Source: Symbiodinium natans
Lineage: Eukaryota; Sar; Dinophyceae; Suessiales; Symbiodiniaceae
Assembly: GCA_905221605.1 (NCBI GenBank)
Contig: CAJNDS010002142.1
Location: forward strand, 182,501 to 246,500
Direction: 5' to 3'
Length of the DNA: 64,000 nucleotides
In this document: one piece after another, positions 1 to 11,196 of the stretch
How the letters are laid out: the number at the start of each line of letters is the position of its first letter
Position numbering within the stretch: position 1 is the stretch's first letter
Position numbers and translations under genes: made by a program
Notes under the pieces: model-generated
Databases searched by the model: none
Told to the model about the DNA's origin: nothing
The model's input: only the letters and a program-made list of their open reading frames with translations

Positions 1-198
<198 letters not shown>

Positions 199-636
199 TT
201 GAACGGCACTTTTCACGAGAGGTATGCGTCTGGGACGCTGAATTTTACAAAACGGCGTCCTAACATAAACGACTTTTCCGCGACTCGTGAAGCTACAAAA
301 CACTGCAAATAACGATACGGGAAGCATGTGCGACACAAATCGCTCTAGTCGAAGCGCGGCAAAACGCGCGGGCGGAGCGTTTAGGGTTCAGGCTTCAGGG
401 TTCAGGGTTTAGGGTTTTGTTCCGTGTCCGGGCCTGCGTTCATCCATGCGCACCTTGGGCTGCTTCCTGTCGAGTTTGGTGTTGCGACTGTGATGCCAAG
501 AAGACGCGAGTGAACCCTAACCCTTAAGCCCTAAGCCCTAAACCCTAAACCCTAAACCCTAAATCCTAAACCCTAAACCCTAAACCCTAAACCTTAAACC
601 CTACCCAAAAAAAAACCTTCGGGCTTGGGGGTCCAG

Positions 637-1819
637 GAGCCGAAGCAAAATCCCTTCTGCTGAGGTGCCCGTCCAGGGGGCAACCGACCGACGTCGGCTG
701 GTGTCACTGGGGAGGGTTTAGGGTTCAGGGTTTAGGGTTTAGGATTTAGGGTTTAGGGTGATATCATGGTTTTGGGAGCTCAGATTTCGGGTTATTGGGG
801 TTACATGATTTGGACAGGCTGCGTCTGCATGAAGAACGCCTGGAATATTTTTAGGAGAGGTCGCATTCAGGCCACAGCCAGTGGCACGCTTTGAACACAT
901 GCTCCCTAAACCGCAAGCGCACAACACCTTAAAGACTTATTTATGTGGACGACCTTTTAAGTGTGGCATCTGCGCACGTGACTGCCATTGCCGCTTCCAG
1001 GTGGACAGGTCGCATGCAGTTGAACTACCGGCAGAAAACGACATGCAAGCACGGACCCGGAAAATTTAGTTCGACAGTCGACCAGTCATTAATGGCGACA
1101 AACATCCATGTTGTTAGCATATTAGTTATATACATACATATGCTACCGTCTGTTATACAGTATGTAATGTGCACCGAGGGATGCATATGTCAGCATCTGT
1201 TAGTCTGCTCTCAGCTTGGTAGCAGCACTTCCTTTACTGCACCCGCCTTGCGACTCCGAGAGCCAGAGCTGCGCTTCGGGCACGCCATCTCAAGCAGATG
1301 GCGAGCGCCACGGGTTCTGCCAGGTACTGAGAAAAAAAAAGAGCTGCACTACACCCCACGGGTACCCATGGTGTAGAGCCGGTCATTTCGTGCAAGAGAC
1401 AGCCGCAACGAAATCGCGCATTGGGCTGAGGGGAATCTTAGAACTGTTGTCTTTTTTTTGGGGGGGAAGGTTTAGGGTTTAGGTTTCTTTTGAGAAGTAG
1501 GCAAGCATTTCTTGCAAGAGGAAAGCCGGGAAGCAACATCTGAGACGCAGATTTTCTTGAGGATGTCGGGTATCAGTAGGGTTCAGTGGGTAACAGCTCA
1601 TCGGGTGATTCAGGCTTTGCAGGGTTTAGGGTTTAGTGCTTAGGGTGTAACCCTCCCTAAACCCTAAACCCTAAACCCTAAACCCTAAACCCTAAACCCT
1701 AAACCCTAAACCCTAAACCCTAAATCCTGAACTCGGAGCTTAAGGCCCACAGCAAGACCCGTGACGGTGCCTCCTTGGAAGACCTGCTAGGCAAGGAAGG
1801 GGCGGTTGACATTGATTGA
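637..1819 (+). CDS. 3' end of an unrecognised gene, two exons
   Basis: Two exons join in frame: 637-715 (after CAG; the intron opens G|GTTTAGGG) and 1753-1819 (after CCCACAG). The 1,037-nt intron begins with TTTAGGG units and ends after a CCCTAAA array at 1650-1727. The last residues read DGASLEDLLGKEGAVDID, and the stop TGA is at 1817-1819. Third positions are strongly G/C. Earlier exons are probably present but I could not join them; the open stretch 415-513 between two arrays is one candidate. I recognise no domain. The two-exon link is well supported by phase; the function is unknown. Confidence 0.55.
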
Positions 1820-2220
1820 GAAACCCTCAACCCTAAACCCTAAACCCTAAACCCTAAACCCTAAACCCTAAACCCTAAACCCTAAACCCTAAACCCTAAA
1901 CCCTATGCCCTAAACCCTAAACCCCTAAACCTAGGACTTCGGGAGGTTGTCGTATTCTGGCGGTTGCAGGCTTACCCGCAGTTGCTAAGCTTTTGCTTAT
2001 GTTCAGAAGATTGATAGTACTTCGATTTGCTGAAGAACCCCCTCCCCAACAAGCACGTTTAAACACATCGTTCGCCCTTAAAGGGGCAACATAGGGTTTA
2101 TCGTCTTCTATTTTTTTCATCTTTTGCTTTTTTTGCAAGGGGTGGGGGGGGGCTCTGAAGCAAATAGTAGGGGGGGGAGGGGGTGGAGGGGACAGTCGAG
2201 GGTTTCTTCATACTTCGCAG
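1820..2220. other. Intergenic CCCTAAA array and inverted-repeat remnant
   Basis: A long CCCTAAA array (about 1825-1928) directly follows the stop at 1819. After it come unique sequence and a T-rich/G-rich stretch ending near 2165 in CTGAAGCAAATAGTA. That is the right end of the dispersed element family called IR-D here (ends ATTTGCTTAAGAAC / GTTCTTAAGCAAAT). I see no convincing coding sequence. Confidence 0.6.
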
Positions 2221-5200
2221 CACGAGGGACGTTCCAACCCGAGATCGGCCCAGGGCTTCAGGGTTAGGGTTTAGGGTTTAGGGTTTAGGGTTTAGGGTTT
2301 AGGGTTTAGGGTTTAGGGTTTAGGGTTTAGGGTTTAGGGCTTAGGCTTTAGGGTTTTGGGTTTAGGGTTTAGCGTTTAGCGTTTAGGGTTAGGGTTAGAC
2401 CTCTCTTCTTGGGGGCTGAGTTGTGTGGCTTCTTTGCGATACTATACAGCCCCTTGCAAGCACACATCTGGAGAACTCAGCCAGTCAGTTTTGAACTCTG
2501 AACCCCATATTATCGTAAACTATACAGACCTCATTCACCGTATTCATTCTCTAGTTCACCAGTTCACCCTATTCGCCCTGTAACCCCCCCCCAAAAAAAA
2601 AAACGCTACTTAACGTTCCTAAACCCTGTAAACCCTAAACCCTAATCCCTAAACCCTAAACCCTAAACCTCGGAGAGGCTTCCTGGAGACGCAGCACGCC
2701 ACGAAGGTTGCAGAGGAGGCAGACTTGCGACCACAGAAAGGCTCGGGCGTCCGCCATTCCGTGTGAAGATTTCATTGGTCTAGGGTTTTAGGGTTTAGGG
2801 TTTAGGGTTTAGGGCTAAGGGGTTTGCGGGTTTGGGGGTTTTGCTGTAGGGGATGAGGGTTTCGGGTTTTGGGTCGTCGAGGGCGACGTTGGGCGATTTT
2901 TGGAGTCCGAGCTCCGTGACGACTAACTGCTCGTTGCTTGCAAAGAGGCTCAGCAGTTCGTTTAATAACGATTCAGGGAATTAGGTTGCCTTGGAACTCC
3001 CCCCCCCCCCCCCAGCCTTAAGGGGCATGGGCTTAGGGTTTAGGGCGTTTCGGGCTTAGGGCGTTTAGGGCTTAGGGCTTAGGGCTTCGGATGTCGACCC
3101 AAACATAAAACTCAGAATTTCCAAACCCAGTCCTCACCAGCCTTTATGCATTTACCATTCAGGGGACTTTACTTTTGGACACCAGAGGTGGTACTTGGAG
3201 GTTCATGGTACTTATAAATTCCCTAAGGGTCCATGTACCTAATTATGGAATACTTGGGCCTTAAAGTACTTCCTATATAAGGACTTTTGGGTCTAAGTAT
3301 ACAATAATAAGGTACATGGACCCTTAGGGAATTACTAACCAATTATAACTGTACTTATAACCCTACTTATAATACCCCTAAAGGGCCTTATAGGGGTTAT
3401 CCCTGTTATACGTAGGGTTATAAGCCCAGTTATAAGTGGTTATTAAGTCCCATGAACCTCCAAGTACTCTTAGATATGCGTTTTACATGAAGTGAACCTT
3501 TAGGTACAACCTTGAGGGGTTCGAGTCTTATCCCCCAAAAGGTACACATTGGGCTTTTCGAACATAGGGGTGCCCATGTTGGGGGATTGCTACAATAAGG
3601 ACGATGCAAGTTGGGGGGCGAGATATTCGGGAGTCCCCGATTGGAGGAAATCCCCCCCCTAAACCCTAAACCCTAAACCCCAAACCCCAAACCCTAAACC
3701 CTAAACCCTAACTACCCCTAAACCCCAAACCAGCAGGTCCGCGCATCCCCAAGGCCCAGGCCCGGGAGCAGTTTTCTGGGGGCTGGGGATCTGCCCCGGT
3801 GCCCTCCTCACCCTAAACCTTAAACCCTAAACCCTAAACCCTAAACCCTAAACCGCGTAGTACCCTTGTGGAGATCCCAAGCACTGAGCCTTTCAACCCA
3901 CAGCCCCACTGAAAGTCGGCGCCATACAATCTGGGCACCACCCCGAAACCTTGAACCCCTGAAAGGACCATGATTACTTAAAAGAACACAGCCGGTTTAA
4001 GTTGCTTTGTTATTCTTCCTATTTGTGGCTTCTAAAAGTTTGGGGTTTGAGGGTGTTTGAGACTTGCGCGGCTTAGGGTCGTAGGGCTTACGGGTTTCGG
4101 TGAACGCTAATTTAAACCCTCTCCTCAAACCCTGTAGAAACCCTCAAACTACACCCTCAGGTTTCCTTAAACCCTATCAAAACCCAGGCCCTAAACCCTA
4201 AACCCTAAACCCTAAACCCTAAACCCTAAACCCTAAACCCCAGGCCTTCCGTGAAAACCGAAGGACCGCTGGAAGCCTGCGTGGAGCCCTCCCTTGGACA
4301 AGCGCCACGTGAACAAGCAGCACCAGGGATCGCAAGTGGCTGGTTCTTAGTGGGGAATGAACAGCTTAGGGTTTAGGGTTTAGGGTTCAGTCAGGGTTTA
4401 GGGTTCAGTCAGGGTTTAGGGTGTAGGGTTTAGGGTTTAGGGTTTAGGGTTGAGGGTTTAGGGCTTCGGGGTTCTTAGTTCCTAGGTAGGATAAGGGGGA
4501 CCCTTTAAAGGGAACCCTTCTCAACCTCTTCTGGCTCTCGTAAACAGGGACCTTATTCAGAGGGTCTATATCCCCTACAGTCCCCCTAATCCAAGCCCCT
4601 ATGAGTAGGGAATGAGGGAATGAGGTACCCTACTACTGCAGCATACAATGAACTTTTTCGTACGTTACTTGGACACCGAGTGCCGAACCGAAAATGCGAA
4701 CCTAAAACCTGATATCTGGGCTTAGGGTTTGGGGTTCAAAGGGTTTTGGGGGGGTTTTTAGGGTTTACAGGGTTAACAAGGGTTTATAGGGTTTATAGGG
4801 TTTAGGGCTACACCCAGGTCTGGGGACGATGTTCGTCCGCCCTGGCTCCGCGTGTGCCGCGCCGCCGGGGAGGCCTTTCACGCCGGGGCACCCAGTCTGT
4901 TTGGCTTTAGGGTTTAGGGTTTAGGGTTTAGGGTTTTCAGAGTCTTAAGGCTCCATGTACCTAACTAGGGAATACTTGGGCCTTAAAGTACCTCCTCTTT
5001 AGGGACTTTAGGGCCCAAGTACATAATAATGAGGTACATGGACCCTTAGGGCGGGAAGTCGCCCGATAGGGTTGTGTCCCCCTCCGTTTATCTCAGGGTA
5101 GCTACATTTAGGGTTTAGGGTGTAGGGTTTAGGGTTTGAGGGGGTCCCTTAATATTGTCCCTTTACCGTCTTTGAAGGGTTCTGACGTATGGGCCCTGGC

Positions 5201-5979
5201 GTTTCATAGTGTATATAAGGGGTATATAAGGGGTCCGAGGTGCCCATCTAAGGGTCCGTATGAAATGTAGCTACCCTTGGAACTTAGGAGATTCAGGGGT
5301 TGGCACGGTTTGGGGTGTTCCAGGGGCTTTGCTGTCGGGTTTAGCTGGTGCTTCGATTTCAAGGGCCGGGCTTGCCAGTTAACCCCAGCACATCCGTCAT
5401 TCAACATCGTCTGCTCTGGCACCTGAATCCCAACCTCTCCATAAATTCAGAGTCGACGACCTAAAGCTTTCAAGGCCAAAGCCCGGTACCTGCAAACTCC
5501 GAACTTCTGGAAATATGTCAGGACAATGCCAAGAGTACTTGCAGAAGTGTAACTTTTTGCTTGGAAGCCGTCATTCCAGCAAACATCCAAACCCGGAGAC
5601 CTAAACTAAGCCCCATGGACGATAGCACCCGAGACCTCGAGGACAACAACCCTCGAACCCCAAGCGCCTAGAACCCTAACTCCCCCCAAAGCCCTAAATC
5701 CCGACCCCTATAATCCCTAAACCCTACCCCAAGCCCTAAGCCCCTAGAACCTTAGAACCCCAAACCGCTACACCACTATAAATCCTGAAGCCTCATAAAA
5801 ACGGCCTGGAAGCTCCTCTAAAACCTCTCTCTAAACCCTAAGCCAACAGCCCTAAACCCTAAACCCTAAATCCTGAACCCTACAACGCCCAGGACAACCC
5901 AGGCTTTATGAAGGGCCAGTCTCTGGAGACGCGCGTGGCCGAACGCCGGGAGCTGAGCACCTTCTGGGACTTGTGCTGA
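2221..5979 (+). CDS. Unrecognised multi-exon gene (tentative)
   Basis: Eight candidate exons keep one open frame: 2221-2254, 2678-2760, 3734-3798, 4244-4342, 4818-4898, 5050-5097, 5522-5546 and 5893-5979 (TGA 5977-5979). Together they give 522 nt, or 174 codons. The best pieces read FLETQHATKVAEEADLRP (2678 exon), RVCRAAGEAFHAGAPSL (4818 exon) and MKGQSLETRVAERREL (last exon). The 4244 and 4818 exons were found independently and agree in phase. The 5050 and 5522 exons are weak, and the 3734 exon is open in a second frame. The gene may instead continue past 5972 through a GTGCTGAT donor into an exon at 6124-6187. Introns carry telomeric arrays and dispersed inverted repeats. Function is unknown. 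Confidence 0.4.
3190..3470. mobile_element. Nested inverted-repeat elements (families IR-A and IR-I)
   Basis: The outer element begins TACTTGGAGGTTCATGG and ends CCATGAACCTCCAAGTA, complementary ends with TA on both sides (family IR-A). Within it, 3222-3330 begins GGTCCATGTACCTAA and ends GGTACATGGACCC, a second family (IR-I). IR-I recurs alone at about 4945-5052, so the two are separate elements that have nested. Neither contains a long ORF, as expected of a foldback or MITE-type element. Confidence 0.7.
4470..4650. mobile_element. Dispersed repeats IR-J and IR-H
   Basis: Positions 4487-4590 (CTAGGTAGGATAAGG through CAGGGACCTTATTCAGAGGG) recur with high similarity at 27634-27740 (family IR-J). 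Next to it, 4605-4630 contains GAGTAGGGAATGAGGGAATG, the end of family IR-H, which is seen complete at 18961-19096. Both lie in an intron of the tentative 2221-5979 gene. Confidence 0.65.
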
Positions 5980-6123
5980 TTTGTGGTGGGGGGGGCTTAG
6001 GGTTTACGGGCTTAGGGCTTAGGGTTTAGGGTTGTTTAGGTTTAGAGTACCCCTAACTTAACCCTAAAGACCCAATAAGCCCTAAAACCCTGCTGAACGT
6101 GATTGGGTCGGGGGGCGCCCGAG

Positions 6124-9100
6124 TTGGTCGTTCGAGGCGCCAACGTGCCAGACCGTACTTTCGCGCACCTGCCGTCTCAGGCCACAAGTGGGAGTTCAGG
6201 GTTTAGGGTTTAGGGTTTAGGGTTACAAGTGTCAAGGGCTGAAGACTCGTACCCCTAAGGTTGTATCCCTCAAGGTTCCCCTTAATATACTCCTAATATG
6301 GCCCTTATATTCCTTTAGGGATCTTTGAAAAGGGAACCCAAAACCCAAGGGTACAACCTTAAGGGTCCAAGGGGTCCAAGGTAGAAGCCCTAGAAAGTGG
6401 GGGCTCAGGGTTCGCAGGGAATCCAATACCCCTTAATTACCGGATAGTCCTTAGAATTTAAGAGGGTTCCTTAAATGTCTCACCCAGAGACTCCAAAACC
6501 TCTTAATCAAGGAACATGCCTTAAATCATATTAGGGTTCCTATTATGATTATCTAAGGGACATTCCTTAATCAAGGGGTTTTGGAGTCTCTGGGCAAGGA
6601 ATATTCTTTAATTCAGGGGTATATGAGTCTCTGGGTCACAACTTAAGGCTTCAGGATTGCAGAGTTTGAGTTTAGAAGATTCTAGAAGCTTGTAGGGTTA
6701 AGGTTTAGACCCTAAACCCTAAACCCTAAACCCGAAACCCTAAACCCTAAACCCCAAACCCTAAACCCTAAACCCTAAGCTAAGAGGGTTAAGGTTTAGG
6801 ACCTCAGGAGTTGAGTCATTTGCAGCGCAGCGATTTGTAGGGATTTAGGAGTCTTGGTGTCGTAGGAGGAGCGGCCCCCTTAACCTAACTGTAGTGATAA
6901 GGGGCTTATAACCGAATTTAGGATCCTTATAACCCAATTTAGGGTTCTTATAACTCTACTTATAGCTAAGGGGGGCCCCTAGGCGGAGAGGGATTAGGCT
7001 TCCAGCTTTCTTCTTGTGTGGCGGACGCCGGGACAACCCTTCGTGAGGCGTAGAAAACCTGGAGACTCCCAATACCCTTAGTGAAGGCATATTCCTTAAA
7101 CCATATACGGAACCTCCTATACTGTACGGGATATTCCTTAATCAACTGATTAAGGAATATCCTTTAAATCATAATAGGAACCTAAATATGATTTAAGGTA
7201 CGCTCCTTAATTAAGAGGTTTTGGAGTCTCTGGGTTTGTCTGCTTGGCCTTTGACAAGGGGTGCAGGGGGAAGCTTTGGCCAAACAAAAGCTCTGGGCCT
7301 GCGCATAGCAGCGGCAGCAGCCCTACCTCCAGCTCCTGCACCTGCAGCGGCAGCAGCCCTGGTACCTAGAGACTCCAAAACCTCTTAATTAAGGAACATA
7401 CCTTGAATCATATTAGGGTTCCTATTAATGATTTGAGGGATATTCCTTAATCAAGGGGTTTTGGAGTGTCTGGGTAGTTGTGGATGATGGCACTCCGACA
7501 ATGCCTCCACGAGCGCCCCCTTCAAGCCACTACGTCGGCTCCTGCGAACCGCTTTGAGCACATTGGGCACATGCAGCGGCGGAACCACAGCGATGGTGTG
7601 CGTAGCCATCTGTGTTTCTGTTGTTTGGAAGCTGCTTGTTTCCAGGATGGTGATGTTCATGTTGACGTTTCTTATCTTTCAGCTCATTACTCACTGCGGA
7701 AAGACAAGATAATCAGCAGTAGCAACACCAGTTTGGGAATTTAAGCGGACGTTGAGCAGCTAATTTTCTGCCGTGCCGGAAACATCTTCAAACAAAGCGC
7801 AAGTTGGCCCCTTCCCCCCAAAAACCTACACCCATCACGCTGGGTCGAAGCATTTCATGTCGACGCCTGAAAAAGCCAGCAAGAGGGACACTCGAAGACC
7901 TAGGATGAAGCATGCTCAGGGCGCGCGGACATTCAAAAAGCACGAAACCCTAGTCGCTAGTCGAATCGACCATCCTTCTACCCCCCGCACCTAGAGTGCA
8001 CCTAGAGCAAGCCAGCCCTGCAGCCCGTCGTTCAAGCAGTTGCTTGACCTCTCCAAAGCTCTGGCTCCTCCACTTAGGATGCTCGTCTGACACAGCCAAC
8101 TACTTACCCAGAGGGTTCATGAGTAGTACCATTGAAGAGTTGGGTCCCCGGGATCGAATTATACACTGTTTGGGGTTTTTCTGCTGAGCCATATTTTATG
8201 TTGCCGTCACTGTTGTAAAACAACCTCGCGCCGCGGTCAGATCAAGTATTCTGTGGACGAGCCCCTGCCGGCCCCGAAGGAGCCCATGGTTCTGGGAACT
8301 TATAGCCCTAATTATAACTTTACTTATCAGCCCCCCTAAGTTTTTCAAGTAGGTTATAAGTAGACTTATAACTGTGGTTAATAAGTACCAAAGTAGACTT
8401 CTAACCACATTAGGGCACTTACAACTGTGGTTGTAAGTAGACTTTTAACTGTGGTTATAAGTATTAATGAACCTCCAAGTATACGCTCCGGGAGAATCAG
8501 AGAGTCCTAGGCTAGAAGAACCAGCATAGCAGGCTGAGGGTTTAGGGTTTAGGGTTTAGGGATTTCACGCAAAGGCCTTTTCATGAACCTTGCCTAGCCA
8601 ATTTGCCTTCAACTTGCAGGACGAGCTTTGCGGCGAGATGCACCACAAGTGGCTGCAGAAGCACGCCAAGGCGCCCCAAAACAAGGGGAGTACGTTGCTC
8701 GGAATAATTACGAATAGTATACCCTTATGGTTCCTTTAGAAGTAATCCATAATAGCCCCTCAAAACCCTGTTCTAACCATTAAGGCCCCTATAGCGCTCG
8801 TGTTGAGCCCTCTTAAAGTCACAAACAGAACAGCGGTCGTGTTGACCACAGTCTGCATGGTCAGAAGGGTTCCCAAAGCCCCTTGTAACCCATTGTTTCT
8901 TTCTCTGTCGTAAGTTTTCTAAACAAGGGTATGAGGAACCGGAACGCAGACATGCCAAATATGATTCACTTTCCAAGTGCCACAGCAAGGCAGACTCACA
9001 AGCCATAGTACACCCCATGGGTGCTCACCAAGAAACTTCGCACAACTCTAAAACCCTAGGCCTGGAAGCCTAAGCTTAAACCCTAAACCCTAAACCCTAC

Positions 9101-9217
9101 GCCGCAAAATGCCCCAACATGCCCCAAGGCCCTGCGACCCCTGAAGCATCGCAAGCCCCAGCACGCTGGCACAGGCCCGCGATCGGCACCTCTATCCCGC
9201 CTGTGGCCGAGTTGTGA
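6124..9217 (+). CDS. Exon group of an unrecognised gene or genes (tentative)
   Basis: Open, G/C-biased islands lie at 6124-6187, 6998-7061, 7259-7361, 8620-8689 and 9129-9217. The clearest is 8620-8689, after the acceptor TTGCAG and before the donor GTACGT; it reads DELCGEMHHKWLQKHAKAPQ. It joins in phase to 9129-9217, which ends TGA 9215-9217. The 6998 exon reads FLLVWRTPGQPFVRRR and seems to use a GA donor. The 7259 exon has two open frames, one Ser/Gly-rich and one Ala/Pro-rich, and its donor GTACCTAGAGACTCC begins an IR-B element. Links between the first three exons and the last two are not established. I do not recognise the protein. Confidence 0.35.
6478..6605. mobile_element. IR-B inverted-repeat element
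   Basis: Begins CAGAGACTCCAAAACC and ends GGTTTTGGAGTCTCTGGG, with an A/T-rich centre containing a second palindrome around CCTTAATCA. About six further copies or parts lie at 7060-7235, 7367-7475, 21756-21850, 27440-27556, 29090-29160 and 37948-38034. No coding capacity is visible. Confidence 0.8.
7060..7475. mobile_element. Two IR-B elements flanking an exon-like island
   Basis: Copies at 7060-7235 and 7367-7475 are separated only by the open island 7259-7361 and a few bases. The right-hand copy starts at the putative splice donor GTACCTAGAGACTCC. This is the arrangement expected if each copy forms most of an intron. Confidence 0.7.
7478..8187 (+). other. Stretch without telomeric arrays; uncertain coding
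   Basis: About 700 nt lack TTTAGGG units. Three overlapping open frames of 63-88 codons occur at 7478-7744, 7773-7994 and 7996-8187. Third-position composition is mixed and I find no clear splice phase linking them, so they may be chance frames or pieces of exons. Confidence 0.3.
8300..8482. mobile_element. IR-A element, diverged
   Basis: Contains the typical internal palindrome of family IR-A (repeated blocks TTATAAGTAGACTTATAACTGTGG and their complements) and ends ATGAACCTCCAAGTA. The left end is degenerate. It precedes the exon at 8620. Confidence 0.6.
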
Positions 9218-9574
9218 GAACCCTCACCTTAAACCCTAGCCCCCCAAAACCCCCTAAAACCCCCTAACGGCTAGGACCCAGAGTAGGCCCTTATTCCCTT
9301 CTTTAGGGTTTAGGTTTGTAAACCAAAATGGGCACCCTTTTTATTCCTAGGTCACTCTTGGGCCTTTTATACATTCAGTTAAATGCCTCAATAATGAGGG
9401 TTTCCTGCTCGTGACATCCTTACTTCAATATCCCCATAATGCTACCTTATTGTAGGCTGTCTAAGAACCCTTTTTGCCTTTGGGTAGGGTATATGGTTTG
9501 GGATGCCAGAAGGTAGAAAGAGTCATTGCTTGTCTTGGCTAGCCCCCTAAAGCCAAAACCCTAAGCCTATCCAG
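9218..9574. other. Intergenic or intronic, part of a dispersed repeat
   Basis: Holds scattered CCCTAAA-like units and, at 9346-9362, TCCTAGGTCACTCTTGGGCC, a short repeat seen again near 23893 and 28662. No exon with convincing splice sites was found. Confidence 0.4.
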
Positions 9575-10500
9575 GACAAGGTGCATGCCAGTGGGGAGGG
9601 AGACGGCCGGGTTCTAAAAGGGCGACTGGAGTATTCTTTGGCCCTCCAGCTCTAAGTCGAAAGGTCGAAGCCCTCATCTTAACCCCCCCCCAAAAAAAAA
9701 AAAACAAATAAATAAACAAAACACAAAATCAAGCAAACACCCTGGCTAAAAACCCTAGGCTCTTGAAAGCCCTTAACCTCTGAACCCTTCAAAACACCCA
9801 AACTCCCAAAGCCCTTTCCCAACTTAGTCGGCCCCCGTCCTCATTGTCATAGACGCGCCGGGAACCGACAAACTAAAGCCTAAAGCCCGAAACCCTAAAC
9901 CCTAAACCCTAAACCCTAAAACCTAAGCCCCCCAAACCTGAAATATCAAAAACCCCAAGGGTTAGGGCAATTTAGGGAACATCCTAAAGCACTAGATGCC
10001 CTCCCTACACCCCAATACCCTTGCAGCCCATCTTCCGGAGCGTCAGTGATGGGGTTTAGGGTTTAGGGTTTAGGGTTTAGGGTTTAGGGTTTAGGGTTTA
10101 GGGTTTAGGGTTTAGGGTTTAGGGCAGCGGGCCCACTCCCTGTGTCCGAGCTCCCACGCAGTGCTCGAAGCGGAAGCCTGGCTCAGACGAGCAGAATCCC
10201 GAAGACCCTAAACCCTAAACCCTAGACCCTAAACCCTAAACCCCCTAAACCCCCTAAACCCCCTAAACCCCCTAAACCCCCTAAACCCCCTAAACCCCCT
10301 AAACCCCCTAAACCCCCTAAACCCCCAACCCCCTAAGCCCTGAAGCCCTAACACCCCAACACCCTCAACATGATTTTCTTTGTGTTTTGGTGGGGGTGGG
10401 CTTAGGGTTTTCCGGTTTGCCCGCAAGCAGCTGTGGTGAGGGCTGCATTCGGGATGTTGGTTCGAGACTTGGGTTGGGGGGGGCCAGGGTCTAGGGTTGT
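9575..10500 (+). CDS. Unrecognised gene fragment with a repeat-only intron
   Basis: Exons 9575-9610, 10027-10053 (27 nt) and 10128-10203 share one frame. The middle one reads PIFRSVSDG and follows CTTGCAG. Between it and the third lies a 74-nt intron, 10054-10127, made only of GTTTAGGG units and ending CAG. The third exon reads SSHAVLEAEAWLRRAESR. A fourth candidate begins at 10428 (VVRAAFGMLVRDLGW) after CCGCAAG, and the preceding donor would be GA. Function is unknown. The repeat-only intron is the best-supported part. Confidence 0.4.
10054..10127 (+). repeat. Putative intron made only of TTTAGGG units
   Basis: Ten perfect TTTAGGG units run from the base after the exon GATGGG to GGGCAG. 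The ends are GT and AG, and the flanking exons agree in frame, so the array by itself would be a complete 74-nt GT-AG intron. Confidence 0.6.
10237..10328. repeat. Variant array, unit CCCCCTAAA
   Basis: About ten copies of a 9-nt unit (CCCCCTAAA) replace the normal 7-nt unit. The variant is uniform within the array, which points to local spread by slippage or unequal exchange. Confidence 0.85.
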
Positions 10501-10581
10501 GGAGTTTAGCGCTTAGGGCTTAGCGCTTTGGGCTTAGGGCTTAGGGTTTAGGGACACCCTAACCCCGAACCCTAAACCCCC

Positions 10582-10708
10582 TACTTGGAGGTTCATGGGT
10601 GCTGATAACCACAGTGATATGTCTACTTATAACCTACTTGAGGGACTTAGGTGGCTTGTAAGTACAGTTATAATTAGGGTTATAAGTACCCTGAACCTCC
10701 AAGTACTT
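10582..10708. mobile_element. IR-A element, near-identical to the copy at 47646
   Basis: Ends TACTTGGAGGTTCATGG and CTGAACCTCCAAGTA. The 35 nt to its left, including the end of a TTTAGGG array and CACCCTAACCCCGAACCC, are the same as those left of the copy at 47646-47780. Confidence 0.85.
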
Positions 10709-11196
10709 CAGCGCCCCAACCCAAAAAAGCACACCCAAATACCTGTCAACGTGTGCGGCACCTTAAACTGTTGGGCTAATATAGGGTTCGTAAGGGAGGG
10801 GGGTTCAAGCGGGGTATGCAACCCAAGCCTTACAAACCCCAACACTCCCTAAGCTTCCCTGAGGTTCCCTTGGGGGGGGGGGCGTGGGTGTGGAGGACAA
10901 CTCTCCCCCAACCCCGATAAACCCTAACCCCAATGAACCCTTAAACACAAACCCCAAACCCTAAACCCTAAACCCTGTGAACCCTAAGATCCTAAACCCT
11001 AAAAACCTATGAGGCCTAGAACCCTAAACCCTCAACCCTATGAAACAAAACCCTAAACCCTATGAACCCTAAAACCCTAAGCCCGAAACCCTAAACCTAA
11101 ACCCTAAACCCTCAACCCTAAACCCGAAACCCGAAACCCGAATCCCGAATCCCGAACCCGAAGCCCATCCTCCTGAGGAATCGAGGCCTTGACGTC

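Noticed and set aside
945-1482. Open frames of 88-143 codons within the intron 716-1752
   Set aside because: Mixed codon use and no consistent splice sites; they lie inside an intron whose flanking exons already agree in phase.
10229-10426. Minus frame coding a repeated FRG peptide
   Set aside because: It is a translation of the CCCCCTAAA array.
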